From: Carallia brachiata
Lineage: Eukaryota > Streptophyta > Magnoliopsida > Malpighiales > Rhizophoraceae
NCBI GenBank assembly: GCA_021464245.1
Contig: JADCRB010000046.1
Coordinates: 4,288,220 to 4,352,219, forward strand
Direction of reading: 5' to 3'
Length of the DNA stretch: 64,000 nucleotides
Below are positions 24,121 to 36,680 of this stretch, piece after piece (position 1 is the first letter of the stretch; each line of letters opens with the position of its first letter). The notes beneath the pieces are model-generated. The model did not search any database and was not told the DNA's origin. It saw only the letters and a program-made list of their open reading frames with translations. Position numbers and translations under genes: made by a program.

Positions 24121-26059
24121 TTTTTTAACCCTGAAAAGCGAAATTTCAAGGAAATTACAACAATTTATTTGTAACAGTAGCCGAGAAGAAGTGTAAAGGA
24201 ACTAGACCGTGAAAAGTGTAAAACAGGGTGGGAAAAGATATTGACAGCATGTCAAAAATAGAGCGATTAAGTTTAAATATTTGATCTTCTTAACTTTTTT
24301 ACTCACTCCACTAATTGATGGAAATATAGGTTTAGGAAATTCAAAAGAAAAACAATGTAAAGTAGGGCCGAAAAGGAATAATAAATAACAAATTCTATTT
24401 TAAAATTTTTTTTGAATTTCAAGGCAATATTAGGTTTTTTCAATTAATGGAAAAATTTTGATAATGTAGAAAACCCTTTTGGTAAAAAAATATATCAAAA
24501 TAATGAATTTAATCATATTCTGTTTTATAAAATTACAATTTTTTACTGATTTTTCTCAAAAGAAATATACTCTTCAGCACTTCCCACGTAATTTCTCACT
24601 TGGCTATGTTGGCTTGCATTACGCGCAAAGATCACAGGCAATTAATGGGAATTTTTTCTTTATAAAGGCAATTCACATGACATTGCTACTCTATTAAAAG
24701 CATAGATATCTCTTACCTTTTTTTGAGGGAAAAAAAAAAAAAGGAAAAAAAGATATCCTTTACCTTTTTTATTATTTTTTGTGCGTTTAGTCGTAATATT
24801 CCTACTAATAAATAATAATAATTTACTACCAGAAGTAATAAACGTCGGTAGTGCGTGCTAGATCTCCGTGTTTTATCCCAAAGCCACTATTTACACGCGT
24901 TGCGACAATTCTATTCTCCTATAGTAATTCGAAAGGGACAGGCAATTTTTTTTTAAATTCGATAAAGCTCAAATTCAATTTTTTTAATTTGGAAAACAAC
25001 GCACAGTACGAATTGAACTCCAAGTCATTTTCTTTATCTTATCTTTTTTATTACAAAGAAATTAGTCATAGATATCGTGCCAATAAATTAATCAAAAGAA
25101 ACGCGATACGGTAAGATTTTCAAATTCAGGTATAGAATCATTCAATATATAATAATAACAACAAATTAAGTTTATCTAAAAAACTTGTCTGATTAAACTC
25201 AGTTTTGGAAAGAAAAATTATAAACCTAATTGAAATTCAACTTAAATCAACTAGTATTGAAACACACCAAATTCGATTTCAATTTATTTGAAATTTAAAT
25301 ATTTCGAATATGAAAATTTTAAAATTTAAATAACTAAAACTCAAAATTTTAAAGACTTTAAATCTAATATATTCTAAATATGATAAATATAATTTACTCA
25401 ATATTAAAATATTTGAAAGTCAAGATAATCAAACTCAAATGATCCAAAAGTTAAAACAATTTGGCCCAAATCTAAGATAACCTGGCCCTACTGGTGGCCA
25501 CCTGTAACAACAAAAATAATCATAATAATGTTGTTTTGTTATATTTGAACAGGTCATGTCCGATTGTGCATGAGCCTTTATTTGATCAACTGATCAAGGT
25601 AACTGTACTACATAATTAGATGATCCAACGGCTCAAATACACTTTCAGACGACCGTCTCTTCTTAATACTAAAATTTTTTGACTAAAGATTTTAATCTTA
25701 TCTCAAACATTTTGGCTCCAAACAAACAAAATAATAATAATAAAAAAATTGTCCGTTTGCCCGATAATGAAGAAGAGGACGCGGACTTGCATGTGTGGCA
25801 GGTGCGGACAGTGCCGCCTGCCCGGAAAGATAAAGGCAACAAAACTCATGTGTGTGCCATTAAAAACTTGTGACACCTGGCTGGTTCGGGTCCGGCCATT
25901 ACATCATTCAATTTGAAATTTAAAATTCAAAAAAACAAAATCCCAATTTCTGTTTGCTCAACAAACATTTGACCGTCATTAACAAAAGGACAAAAAACAA
26001 CAAACAAATGTTTGACCGTCTTCCAGCTTCAGTGAAACTTAAATCAGTGTTAACAAAAT
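24121..26059. other. AT-rich intergenic DNA, no gene seen
   Basis: AT-rich DNA upstream of the Ca2+-ATPase. The segment 25180-25460 looks like old low-complexity transposon DNA. The frame at 25679-25873 contains a charged stretch but no recognisable domain. No RNA gene was recognised. Confidence 0.45.
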
Positions 26060-26490
26060 GAGACCCCACCAATCGTTTCAATCGATTGAATAACTGATCG
26101 ATTTTAGGTCTAATTTGGTTTGAACTTAAAAATAGAGGTGATTGGACTGGTTAAAATTAGTTAAAAATCAATAAAAATTGATAAAAAATTGAACTGATTG
26201 GACCTGTTCAAGTCAAATTAAAAAATTTTAAATCATAATTTGACCGTAAATATTATTTAAAATTATAATTTAAGCTTTAATTTAATTAAAAATTATAATT
26301 TAGTGCTAAATATGATTAAAACTTTCAATTTAATCCTTAAAATTAAAAAAAATTAATATTTAATCATTATTTATAAATATTTTTTTTAATTACTTTTCAT
26401 AAATATATATATTATTAAATAGCAGTTCAACCAGTTGAATTTTAACTCACTAATATTTTCAGTTCAATAACCGGTAAGGTTCTGACAACC
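26060..26490 (-). repeat. Dispersed CCGGTT-type repeat, copy in minus orientation
   Basis: On the minus strand it starts GGTTGTCAGAACC (26490 downward), as the 36031 copy does on the plus strand. An AT-rich core carries the same TAAATTGAAA/AAATTATAATTTA-like modules. The ends carry AACCGG and AACCAGTTGAA motifs. Probably a non-autonomous DNA transposon; class not determined. Confidence 0.55.
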
Positions 26491-26878
26491 TTGTCCTAAA
26501 TTCGACGCTATAGACATTTGTTTAATTCAAAGCCCAAAATTACAAGAAACTGAACAATCCTATAATCTTTTACAGTTGGATGGATCTTGTTTAACGTGAA
26601 TGACCAAAATTTTAAAGGATGAATGTAAGTTTTTAACTAGTTTGAGACATCTCCCATGACCTCAATTTTGTTTTCATCATTCTAGCAAAGTTATACATGT
26701 CACTTGATTTGTTAAAGAATTTGCTCGATAGCCTTGAAATTGAAGAACATCCCTACCTAATGATGCATTTATATATACGACTCAATTGGCAACTAAAATG
26801 GGTCGCTAATAAGATTAATAATACTTAATAAAGTTCCTAATAACGCGTAGACGATTTTTTTGGTTGGGTATCAAAGAG

Positions 26879-27064
26879 GAATTTTGTTATTCTCCAACAA
26901 GTAAACCACAAACAAAATCTCATGTATCAAGATTTTTTTTTTTTTTTTTCGGTAATTCATAACTATGAAATTTGTTATTCTCCAACAACTAAACCACAAA
27001 CAGAACCCCATTTATCAAGATTCCTTTTTTTTTTTGTTTAAGTAATTCATAACTATGAAATTTA
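26879..27064. repeat. Tandem direct repeat, about 90 bp, two copies
   Basis: Copy 1 starts at 26879 and copy 2 at 26967; both carry TTGTTATTCTCCAAC, ACCACAAAC, a T run, and TAATTCATAACTATGAAATTT. A further partial unit begins at 27058. The copies differ in T-run length and a few bases. Confidence 0.8.
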
Positions 27065-29400
27065 TCTCAAGACGCGGAATTGTGAATGGTTAGGCAAAAT
27101 TTGGTGGCCAGTGAATCACTACTTGTCGTTGTCGGTTAACAGCAAGAGGCAGGTTGGTAAATGTCAAGGATGTCAATGGCAGTTGAAGCAGCGGCATGAT
27201 GTTGTTCTATGGTTGAAGCATGTATTTATGATTTATGTCTCATGGATCGATAGAAATTGACTCAGGAAAGCAAGCTTGCCTTTTCCCAGTTTCATCTAAA
27301 ACAACTTAACTGTGTTTGAAAATAATATGAGAGGTCACCTAGTAATTATTTAACCTTAACTAATACTTTGAAAATAGGTGAGAGTAATTTCATTAAGGAG
27401 ATCAATAAAGACTCTCTTCAATCATGAACCTTTGGGCCTTTTTCTTTCTTTGGTACCCCCGTCTTTTTCTTTATAACTATTGGGTCTAACTGTAATTTTT
27501 GATGCCTCATGTCTACCATTGTAAAGGAAAAAATGTGAGAAGAACTCTTCATACCTGGATTCACTGAAATGCTAGTTCCCAGGAGTGACAGGAAAGAGGA
27601 AATGCAATGTACAGTGGCGTCTGCATCAGCAAGAGCATTGACAGAGATGATGATCAGATGGCTTCCCTCTTGCAATACACTTTATCATGATCTTCTTTAA
27701 TACTGAGAAAAACGTACGTTGAGATTTTCTCTGTCAACTCAATTTTATAAATGACAATTATAAACAATAAAAATTCGATTGCTCCCATACCAATAAAATT
27801 TATTAAAACTAACCCACAAACTCAAGTAAACTCATGCAATGATTAATCGCACTAAACCTCATAAGCATATTCCTTTTTAATTTGCACCAAGAAAATTATT
27901 CTTTTCTTCAAGAAATGTAAATTTTTCATGTATTTGTGTTTTTCTCTCTTCTCATAATTCTGTGCAGAAGTGTGCCAGCATAACTTTATTTTATTTAAGT
28001 TATGAGTTTGTAATTCAAATAACATTGATAGTATCAGTATATTAGTAAAAAAGATGTTAGAAATTCGAACTCTTAATCTCATTAACTGTCTCTTCTCTCA
28101 ACTAATTGATTTAAATCTAATAAATCTGAAAAAAAAAAAAAGTTGTTTGGGCGGTACCTGTGCATAAATAAAGGACAATTTGGGACGCACCACAATTGCA
28201 AATAGTTGGTCAGGTGCAGGCCTTAAAATGAAAACAAACTGAAAAGAGGGAGGACTGAGCCTTACATCCCCCCATATATATACATGCATAAAGTCCTCGC
28301 AATGGAATCAAAATCTTCACTAAGTCAAAAGTCCAGAGAAGTTAATACCCTTCACGAAAGGAATATAAATAATATCCAGTTTTTATCACCAATTGATACA
28401 TAGTTTCAAAACTCTAAGTCACCACTAGCTATATAAAGTCTGGTGGTATAATTAGCTGAATTTTTAGTACGAGTTCAAATAAGGAGTTCAAATCCAAGTC
28501 TCTACCGACCAAAAAAAAAAAAAAAAACCCTAGAGATTGACTCATTGACGAGCGGATGGACCTAAGATGTATGGGAAAACTGCGCTTTAATTATAAGCGT
28601 TCAAATCCACGCAGACAATTTTACAAGACATAAATAAATTAACAAGGTTCTCGTGCCTTAGAATTTAGTGTTCACCTGTACCATTTGGCGGAAACTTTCG
28701 GCAGAAAGGAAAAAGAAATCACCAGCTGCACGCTAAAGCTCAGATTCTGTGGAATAATACGCGGGGTCAGAAGTTTCGTGGAGGCTTCCGTTTTTTTTTT
28801 TTTTTTTGTCTCTCTATTTTGTTGCTTGGCGTTAAATATTGAATACGAATTGAAAGCATAAGCCTTTGCGTACGTTTCTTGGTTTTCTTCCTGCTAGCCT
28901 AAGCACTTGATAGGATAGAAAGATTTTGGTTGGAAAGAAAGAGATTAAAAAAGAAAATGATTCGAAAAGAAATTTGTGAGAAAGAAAAGTGGATCTATTG
29001 TTTGGATAAATCAAAAAATATGAAAAAGAAAATGAGTAAAAAGTGAAATGATTTTAATTAGATTGTTAAATGACTAAATTATCCCTATTATTGTTGGGTG
29101 AGATAATGAATTAGGGTATTTAGGTAATTTCTTCTTGTTTTTTTTTCTAATTCCTGTACTTTTTTTTTCAAAATTTTATATTAGATAGTACCGTACTGGT
29201 ACTTTGCAGCCTTCCATGTTTTTTCATTTCATTTTTCCCAAACAGCAGATTTTGCCTTGATCTACGTGTTTTCCTTTCTTTTTCGTTTCTTCTAGTTTGC
29301 CAATCAGAGTGTAAAGTATTAACAGTGCAAGCATGTGAACCCCGTCTTCTACTCTAGGCATAGAAATAGGCTGTAAATTGTGTGATACAAGCAGATCAAT
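27065..29400. other. Intergenic DNA with one weak SINE-like tract
   Basis: Mostly unique-looking DNA. At about 28438-28527 a B-box-like GAGTTCAAATCC followed by a run of 17 As resembles a SINE 3' end, but flanking duplications are poor. The minus-strand frame 27418-27675 is the only one that looks somewhat protein-like; it is discussed as a finding. Purine-rich DNA at 28900-29060 is simple sequence. Confidence 0.4.
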
Positions 29401-29412
29401 AAAGACATTGTT

Positions 29413-29545
29413 GAGGTTGAACGTTTGCTCCATTGGTTGAAGAAGTTGTTTCTCCACCAATAAGTGGGAGTTCAAATCCCGCCAAACTTCACTTTCCTCT
29501 CTTTAAATACCCAATTAAACTCTTTATAGATAAAAAAAAAAAAAA
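29413..29545 (+). mobile_element. tRNA-derived SINE with 12-bp target-site duplications
   Basis: A 133-bp insertion flanked by perfect direct repeats AAAGACATTGTT at 29401-29412 and 29546-29557. It carries an A-box-like TTTGCTCCATTGGTTGAAG and a B box within GGGAGTTCAAATCCCG, then a pyrimidine-rich body and a poly-A tail at 29532-29545. It is the clearest recent insertion in the window. Confidence 0.85.
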
Positions 29546-29557
29546 AAAGACATTGTT

Positions 29558-31382
29558 TTAACCAATCATCAGCCTTTGGTTCAGTAATACTGGCCGTTAT
29601 GTGAAAATGAGTTCAAATCTAAGTGTTCAATCTCGTATTATAGCTTGTAGCATTCTGAGTACACTAGAAATGCCTCAACTGTGACAGATTAATCTTTCTA
29701 AGGATGTACTTCTTACTTGAATATGGGCATAGCTCAGATCAATGTATTTAGCTTCAGCTGCCATTTTTTTTTCCTCGAACTTTTTCTTCTTCTATGAATA
29801 CAAAAAAGATTGGAACGCATATCTAGCTTATATTAAGTAGCTTCATTTCGAAAGAACGATAGTGAAATGGCAAGAAACTAAAGCATACCTTAAGAATACA
29901 AGTGTGATTGCCAGTCACTGAAAAAGCACTGAACTCTTGCTTGTAGCATCGATTTGCCGACGGACGTTTTCAATGTGAAGTTTTCTACACTTTTTTTTTC
30001 CTCTTTTTTTTGGGGATTTGTAGTAGGAAAGTAGGTTGCTAGGAACCCATATACCTCCCAAAATTGCTAACGCTAAAAAGTTGTGAGACAGGGATCTGCT
30101 CTATGTACACCGATTTCAACAGCGGCTCGCAGTCAAATGTACTTGAATGTAAGTTTCGGGGAAGGGCATGGATCACTACCAGACATTTTTTTTTGTTCGA
30201 GTTTTGTCTGACATGTAATAAAATTTTAATTGTTTTTGTAATGACGATAATTGTTATGAAATAAAAAAATAAAATTATTTTTTGTTGTAAAAAAATTATT
30301 ATTATTGTATGAAATTAAAGACTCATTGTAATTTTGAACAATTTTCAAATACAAAAAATCTTGAACATTCTACTTTTTCTGTTTATAATGAGAACGAAAT
30401 GTTTGTTTTCTTTTGACTTGTTTTCCATGAATGAAAAATACTTTATTATTGTTAATAGAATATAAAGTTTAGAGTAATGCTATTTCACTCAAAAATAGGT
30501 TACTAAAATTTCTCACGAATTATTTTAAATGTGTTTAATAATATTATAAATTTTAATTTTTTTTAAAAAAAGTTGCTAAATGATATATACTTTTACTTTT
30601 TTTATTATTCTGATTGAATCTAACATAATAAAAGAAAGAAAAATGAGTTATCACATCATTCGTGTGTAGTCAGGAACTATTTTTTGTGAGAAATAATATT
30701 TTTCTAAAATTTAATATCAATAAAATATAAAAATTTAACGTAATTTATCATATTTATTGTATGTTTCTTTTTGTCATCAGTTAGACCTATACCATTTACG
30801 CAAGAACAAGGCCAAAGTGTAATACTGTGAGCCTATTCAATGTAGTATTGTGTACCTATTCTGTGTTTTTGACTTATAAATTATAACGAATGTCTATTCG
30901 TTTAACTTGTGATAAGGATTTGCTAAAAAAGAAAAGAAAACTTCTTGCATATATAATTATGAAAATATGATAAATACATAATAATATAAATTATTAAATT
31001 ATAAAAAATATATTAAATTTAAAAATAAATAATATATAAATTATTAGATATCATTATTTTTTATATATCTCATTAAATATATTTACGTAATTTTTTTTTT
31101 AAAAAACTCGTGATAAGGATTAAGTTTGCTGGAGAGGATTAAAGAAATCATACTTCAGGAAACATTTGGTCATGGTCGGTGAAGCAGCTTCGCTGGCTGA
31201 CTACCGAAACATGTAGAACACACACGTTGTTGCCCTATCAGGATAGTGGCATTTGTTTGCCTTCAATCCTTCTTTTTTTTTTTTTTTTTCGTTTTATCTT
31301 GATTATTAAAATTAAAAGTCCAGTTATCCTACTACGAAACTACTTTGCCAGTGGCTCCATCACTTTCGTTTTAATAAAGCAT
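29558..31382. other. AT-rich intergenic DNA, no gene seen
   Basis: Very AT-rich with no convincing coding frame. A degenerate GAGTTCAAATCT near 29610 may be another SINE relic. Short frames at 30064-30264 and 31179-31385 have no recognisable protein character. Confidence 0.4.
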
Positions 31383-31618
31383 TAAGTATTAATTTGGCCC
31401 TAAAACTTTTAGACTTTTTAGATGTAGTCATAAATGTTTTGTGGTCATATAACTTCAGATTGCGTCTAATTCAATACTTCTTCGGACGAAAAAATGAATA
31501 CGCGTTAAATATGTAATGGAACATGCTAGCATTTTTTTTTTCGTCAAAAAAAAGTATTGAATTGAAACGAAAATTTAAATTATATGGCTCAAAAGATTTA
31601 GAACCAAATTAGTAATTT
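31383..31618. mobile_element. Foldback MITE, degenerate
   Basis: The left part (TTAATTTGGCCCTAAAACTT, then ATATAACTT and TCTAATTCAATACTTCTTCG) is the imperfect reverse complement of the right part (AAGTATTGAATTGAAACG, AGAACCAAATTAGTAATT). The arms therefore fold into a long hairpin with one extra stretch of about 32 bp in the left arm. No target-site duplication was fixed. Confidence 0.55.
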
Positions 31619-34600
31619 AGAAAAAAGGCTCATTATAGGAACGGAAAAATGTGAGACAAAAAAGTGATATATTATAACAAATAATTTTGATTTTGTAACA
31701 AACTATTTAATTTTTGTAATAAAAAATTAAATAAAAAATATTTTTATATTTTGTTACAAAATTTAAACTGTAATTTATTACAAAAGTAAAGCTGTCCTCT
31801 TCTATTTCCGTGTACACGTATGATTGCCGTTTTTATTGAATTGAATATGCACTGTAATGTATGGTTGTTCGTTTGACCAACAAGATTACAAAAGCCAGAG
31901 ACGGGTCATCCTAGAGTAAAAAGACGAATAAAAAAAAAGAGGAATAATGCCGCCCAAAGCCCAAATTAAACTGCTACACTTTGTACTTGTCTCAGCTACA
32001 TTTGCAAACAGTTAGAATTCCGAACAAAAAATATTAAAAAAAGTAAATGTAATTGGTTAAATTTAATATATAATTGTTTTAATTAAAAGTACAATCAAAT
32101 AGAGGAAGAAATAATTTTTATTTTTTTTTTTCTATTCAGTTGCACTTTCAATAAAAATAGTTATACATTGAATCCAATTAATTGTATTCAGGTGCTTTCT
32201 CAAACATCTTTTTCTCAGCTACATTTTCTTTGTTTTATGAGGACTTCACTTGATGGATACAGCAATACTAAATTACTTTTAAATACACATTATTAACCTG
32301 ATTGTTGATCAAAACAATCTAATTTTAATTGTCAAACACTAATTGCCAATCGTAAAACACTGCCACTAATTGTCAACTAAAGCAACAAGACCTTTACTTC
32401 AAAACCAAGATTTCCAATTGCAGTGTTTTTGTTTTTGGCCCAAGCTCACTTTTTGGTTGGTGTGTGTGAACAAACCAAAGTTCAAATTCAAGGTGAACGT
32501 AATTCAGTGGAACTCTTATTTTTAAAAAATTTTTTAATTTAATGTACTTGTTTTAATATAATTTACTTATAATCTTATATTATATAAATAAATGAAGTTT
32601 ATTTGAAATAAAAAAATAGAATTAATATCAAATGTCATTTTAATGGCACGGCACACTTTAATTGGATACATCATATTCGTAGCTGACTCCTAAACTGATT
32701 TCAGTTTACAAATTCTCTTGGAACATATAGCTACTAAGATGGATAATTTCCAATCAAGTTACCTGAAAGACGAAGGAGAAGGAAAAAGAGGAAACTGTAA
32801 CAACTTTCAAGTATCATCTATGCATAGCCCCTACTTTTGCCCTTAATCCTATTTCTATTATTCATACAGGAGATCATGGGTGTTAGAAAATTATGTACAA
32901 TTAAAGAGATTTAAATATGATCAAGTCAGGATTCTAGCAATGAATCAATATCGAGGAAACTCATTGTCAACACCGAGCTTGATTTTTTATATGCATTCCA
33001 ATTTGCTGAATAAGTAGTCAATCCGAAAAGTCTAAAAATCTGATTCTTTTCTTAGCACCGGGACAGACTGAAGGAGCAAAAAGAAGGACGGAAAGCAATT
33101 GAGATAAACATGCTGATTCACAAGTTTCTTGATGATGATATATTCTTTTATTCTCAAGTATAAATATATATATATTTGTGTATGTCATTGCCAAGAAGTT
33201 GCAAATATACTTTACTCACCTTATCCAGAAACACGATCAGACAGTTCTCCAGGAAACTTCGCGGCACTGGGGCTCTGCTTAGTGGCTTGACTTTTAGGAT
33301 ATAGAGGCTACTTGGCTATTCTCTGAAGATTGATTTAGATGGATTGATTGCTTTTTGAACTGATGCCATGAAAAGTATGAACAAGAACAAAGTGGAAGAA
33401 GAACAAAAGAAAAAAAGAGAAAAGCTAGCTAGAATTTTGCCTGATCAAGTGAGCAACTTCAATTCTATTAATATTAGTTATTCTTGGTAATCCTTATAGG
33501 CCAAGCTTATTGGTAATGATAATTCATGTGGAAACTGCCCATATTTGTAGCTAAGGTGACAGCAACAAACATCATTTGCTGCCCCCAGCTGCTGAATTAA
33601 TCAAATATATTTTCCCTTGTCGAGCACGCTGAATGAGATCAAGATTCCATCATGAAATTTCTAGGAAGGAGAGCTCGAACATGATGATGGCATACACTGA
33701 CTGTAGTTGTTGAGGAACAGATAGGAAGGTGTAGTGTCAATTAGGTCTGGTCGACAAAAATAGTGGTCGAAAGAATAATTATTATGAAGTGAAAAATATT
33801 TTAACGGTGGTCATTTATATAATTATATCAAAAGATTAAAATTTCTCTTAATATGTATCTTTATTAAATTTTAAACTTTTGATATTACGAATGAAATTTG
33901 TTTAGGGTTAATCTTACCAATTAAACCAACCCAAGTTGGAAGTGTGGTGTCAATTATTGGTGGGGTGTCAATAAAATGTACGTTGGATTGTGGAGAGACA
34001 TAATTTTCTGGGACATGTTAAATTTCCACTACTTTGTGGCGTGACTTAGAAGGCGGGAAAAGGGATTTAGAATGTATTCTAGAATTACAGTTGTGCAAGT
34101 AGTCCTCCGAAATTCATTGGAACAAAACCAAGTCAGTCGTCAACGTTTTTTATTGGAGGGCAACTAGATTCAAATGATGAGAAAAAAGTTGAATCGTGGA
34201 AATGAATTTAAATCTGGCCCTGTCAGGAAAATTAAACATGGAAAAAAAAATTTTTCCTTGGTTTGAACGATATATTTTTCTTTTCTATTCGAAAGCTATT
34301 CCGCAACTTCAACATGAAATATCAAGCTTATTCCCATTTTACACATTTAAAGGGACTTTACCGTACTTATGTTGGGGCTAAAACTTAAGGTACCTCCTCC
34401 CGAACACTAGAATTCACAATGTAGACATTAAATGTATCTTTGAAATTCTCTACAACTGAACCAACCTAATGTTTTCTTATTATTTACTAATGTTTTGTAA
34501 AAGAATCTGAAACGGGAACATTGTAAGTATCAGGCGTGTTTGTTGGCTTGCTTGAGATTTTCAGTTGTTATTAGCTTGAATGATTTTTAAACCGAATATG

Positions 34601-35184
34601 CTCAACAACTACTGTAGGTCTCATTTTGCGAAGCGTCTTAAGTATTATTTCCTACGATACGGAATGCCTCATAATGACAAGCGCAAACTTGAAGTCCGGA
34701 CGCATCAGGCAATTGGAAATTAGTCACTCCGACTCAAACAATAGCACACTTGGTAATTAAAAAAAAATAATAAGTAAATTGACATTATATCTCATCAAAG
34801 TCTTAATCCAATTCATACATATTTTAATTTTTTTGATGGGTTTAATGATTTGTTTATGCTCATGGGATTGCCCAAACCCACGGGTCCCAATGTTTGTATT
34901 TTTTTCTCTAAAACCAGGTGTCCGGTCAGCTCCATTTGAGAGTCCGATATTACTGAGATTTTGTATCCCATTACACTTCGGCATCGATTAGATTCAATAA
35001 TTGAGATTAGTGATAATATCAAATGTGACCGCTAAAGTAGCACGCGTCACCAGCTGCCATGAGAAGACTGATGATCAATCGCCATTGTTGTGGGCTCGGC
35101 ATCTGTGTCATGCGTTGGACATCACAGCCTGCAAATTAGGCTCTCCCTTTTAACGTGTTCAAGCCAGTGATAAAAGAACTTCGC
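31619..35184. other. Intergenic DNA; contains a possible small minus-strand transcript near 33.0-33.5 kb
   Basis: Mostly AT-rich and repeat-like, except about 32700-33760, which is more balanced in composition and not repeat-like. On the minus strand that block has a TATA-like CTATAAGG (33492-33499), a CT-rich leader, an ATG at 33369, a strong donor (AAG|GTGAGT, exon edge 33220) and a good acceptor (exon edge 33067). No known protein or miRNA was recognised. 34750-35020 looks repeat-derived. Confidence 0.35.
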
Positions 35185-35945
35185 CGAATCGGTGGGTTCA
35201 ATTTAAAAAATTAGAAATCGGTCTTTGAATCTGTCCGATTAGTTTTCAAAAATCGTTGGATTGAAGCACCGGTAGGAATTGGGCGAACCAGCTAGTTAAA
35301 TTGGAAATCGAAGAATCGGTCCTGATTTTTTCAACCGAAAACGGTTTGGTTAAAAAAAAAAAAACATCAAAAAAATATCAATAAATGCCAACATACCTTA
35401 GTTAAAATTAATTAATATTTTATCTTATTAAATATCTACATGTCTAATTTCTTTTAAAAGTCATTAATATATTTTAATTTTTTAAAAATAATTAATACAA
35501 TATCATTTTCAAAAGTAATTAACATGTTTTTATTTTATAAAAAATATTCACTACTTTACAAATATATAAATGGTATATTTTTAGAAATATATTAAATGGG
35601 TTATAGATATTTAACGGTCTTTTTTTAAAATATATGTTAAAGCATATTATAATAATACAAATTTATAAATTGTAAGATAAGATTAGTAAGTTTTAATTTT
35701 AGAATAAATTATAAATCATATATATTAAGAATATAAATATAAGTATTCTACACTTATATCTTATATAATATTATATTTTAAATATTAATATATTAGATAA
35801 ATGTATATAATATTTAAATTTTATATATTTAATATTAAAAAGCAATTTTACTGGTTCGATCACGATTAACCTGGTTGAACTAATTAAACCTCTAACTTTT
35901 GAGTTTTCTGTTTCAATGATCAGTTCGATTTTTAAAACCTTGGTT
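35185..35945. repeat. CCGGTT/AATCGG-type dispersed repeat with AT-rich core
   Basis: The ends are rich in AATCGG, ACCGG, GGTTCAAT and CAGTTCGATT motifs around about 500 bp of nearly pure AT sequence. It resembles the copies at 26060, 36031 and 54590 in design, but the core is different. Boundaries are approximate. Confidence 0.4.
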
Positions 35946-36030
35946 CAAAAGGGCCATCGGCTATAACACTATGGTAGCTTTCCTCTATTTTACTAAACCT
36001 TCATATTTTGTAAATTCGACCTAAAACGAA

Positions 36031-36680
36031 GGTTGTCAGAACCGAACCGATCATTGAATCGGAAAGCTGAGAGATTCAAGGTTCAACCGGTTTGACCGGT
36101 AAAACCGCGGTTAAACCGGTAAAACCGGTATTTAATATTAAATATATAAAAATTAAATTTTTATATAGTTTATATAATTATATAAAATGTTATAATATAT
36201 AAAAATGATAATAAATATTTAAAATAAAGTATATTTTAAGAATTATATTAATATTTACCTACATTAAGGATATTACAATTAGTATATTTAACAAAATATA
36301 ATTTATACAAATTAATTGAAAAAATAATATTTATAAATATTGATTAAATATTAATTTTTAAATTTTAAAGATTAAATTGAAAATTTTAATCAATTGTGGA
36401 CTAAATTAAAATTTTTAGTTAAAATTAGAGTCTTAATTATAATTTAGATAAAATTTTGGGTCAAATTATAATTTAAAAATTTTTTGGTTTAAATTGAATC
36501 GGTTCAACCGGTTCGATTTTTTGCCGATTTTCCCGATTTTTGACAGATTTTTTCAATTTTTGACCGGTTTTTTTCGGTCCAGTCCGAATTCTATTTTTAG
36601 GCTTGAACTGGTCCGGATCGGATCTAGGACCGATTCCCAATTTTTTCGGTTGAGCCGATCGGTCCGATCCGATTCTTATT
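36031..36680 (+). repeat. Dispersed CCGGTT-type repeat, plus orientation
   Basis: Starts GGTTGTCAGAACCGAACCG, followed by repeated ACCGGTT/AACCGG motifs, an AT-rich core and a GGTTCAACCGGTTCGATTTT-type distal end. The core (36370-36490) shares its order of AT modules with 54680-54800 and, inverted, with 26200-26340. Probably a non-autonomous DNA transposon. Confidence 0.6.

Noticed and set aside
33600..33700. Minus-strand GAATCTTGAT and GCCATCATCATG suggested a miR172-like precursor
   Set aside because: The two parts do not pair well, the loop would be too short, and the mature sequence diverges after the first ten bases.
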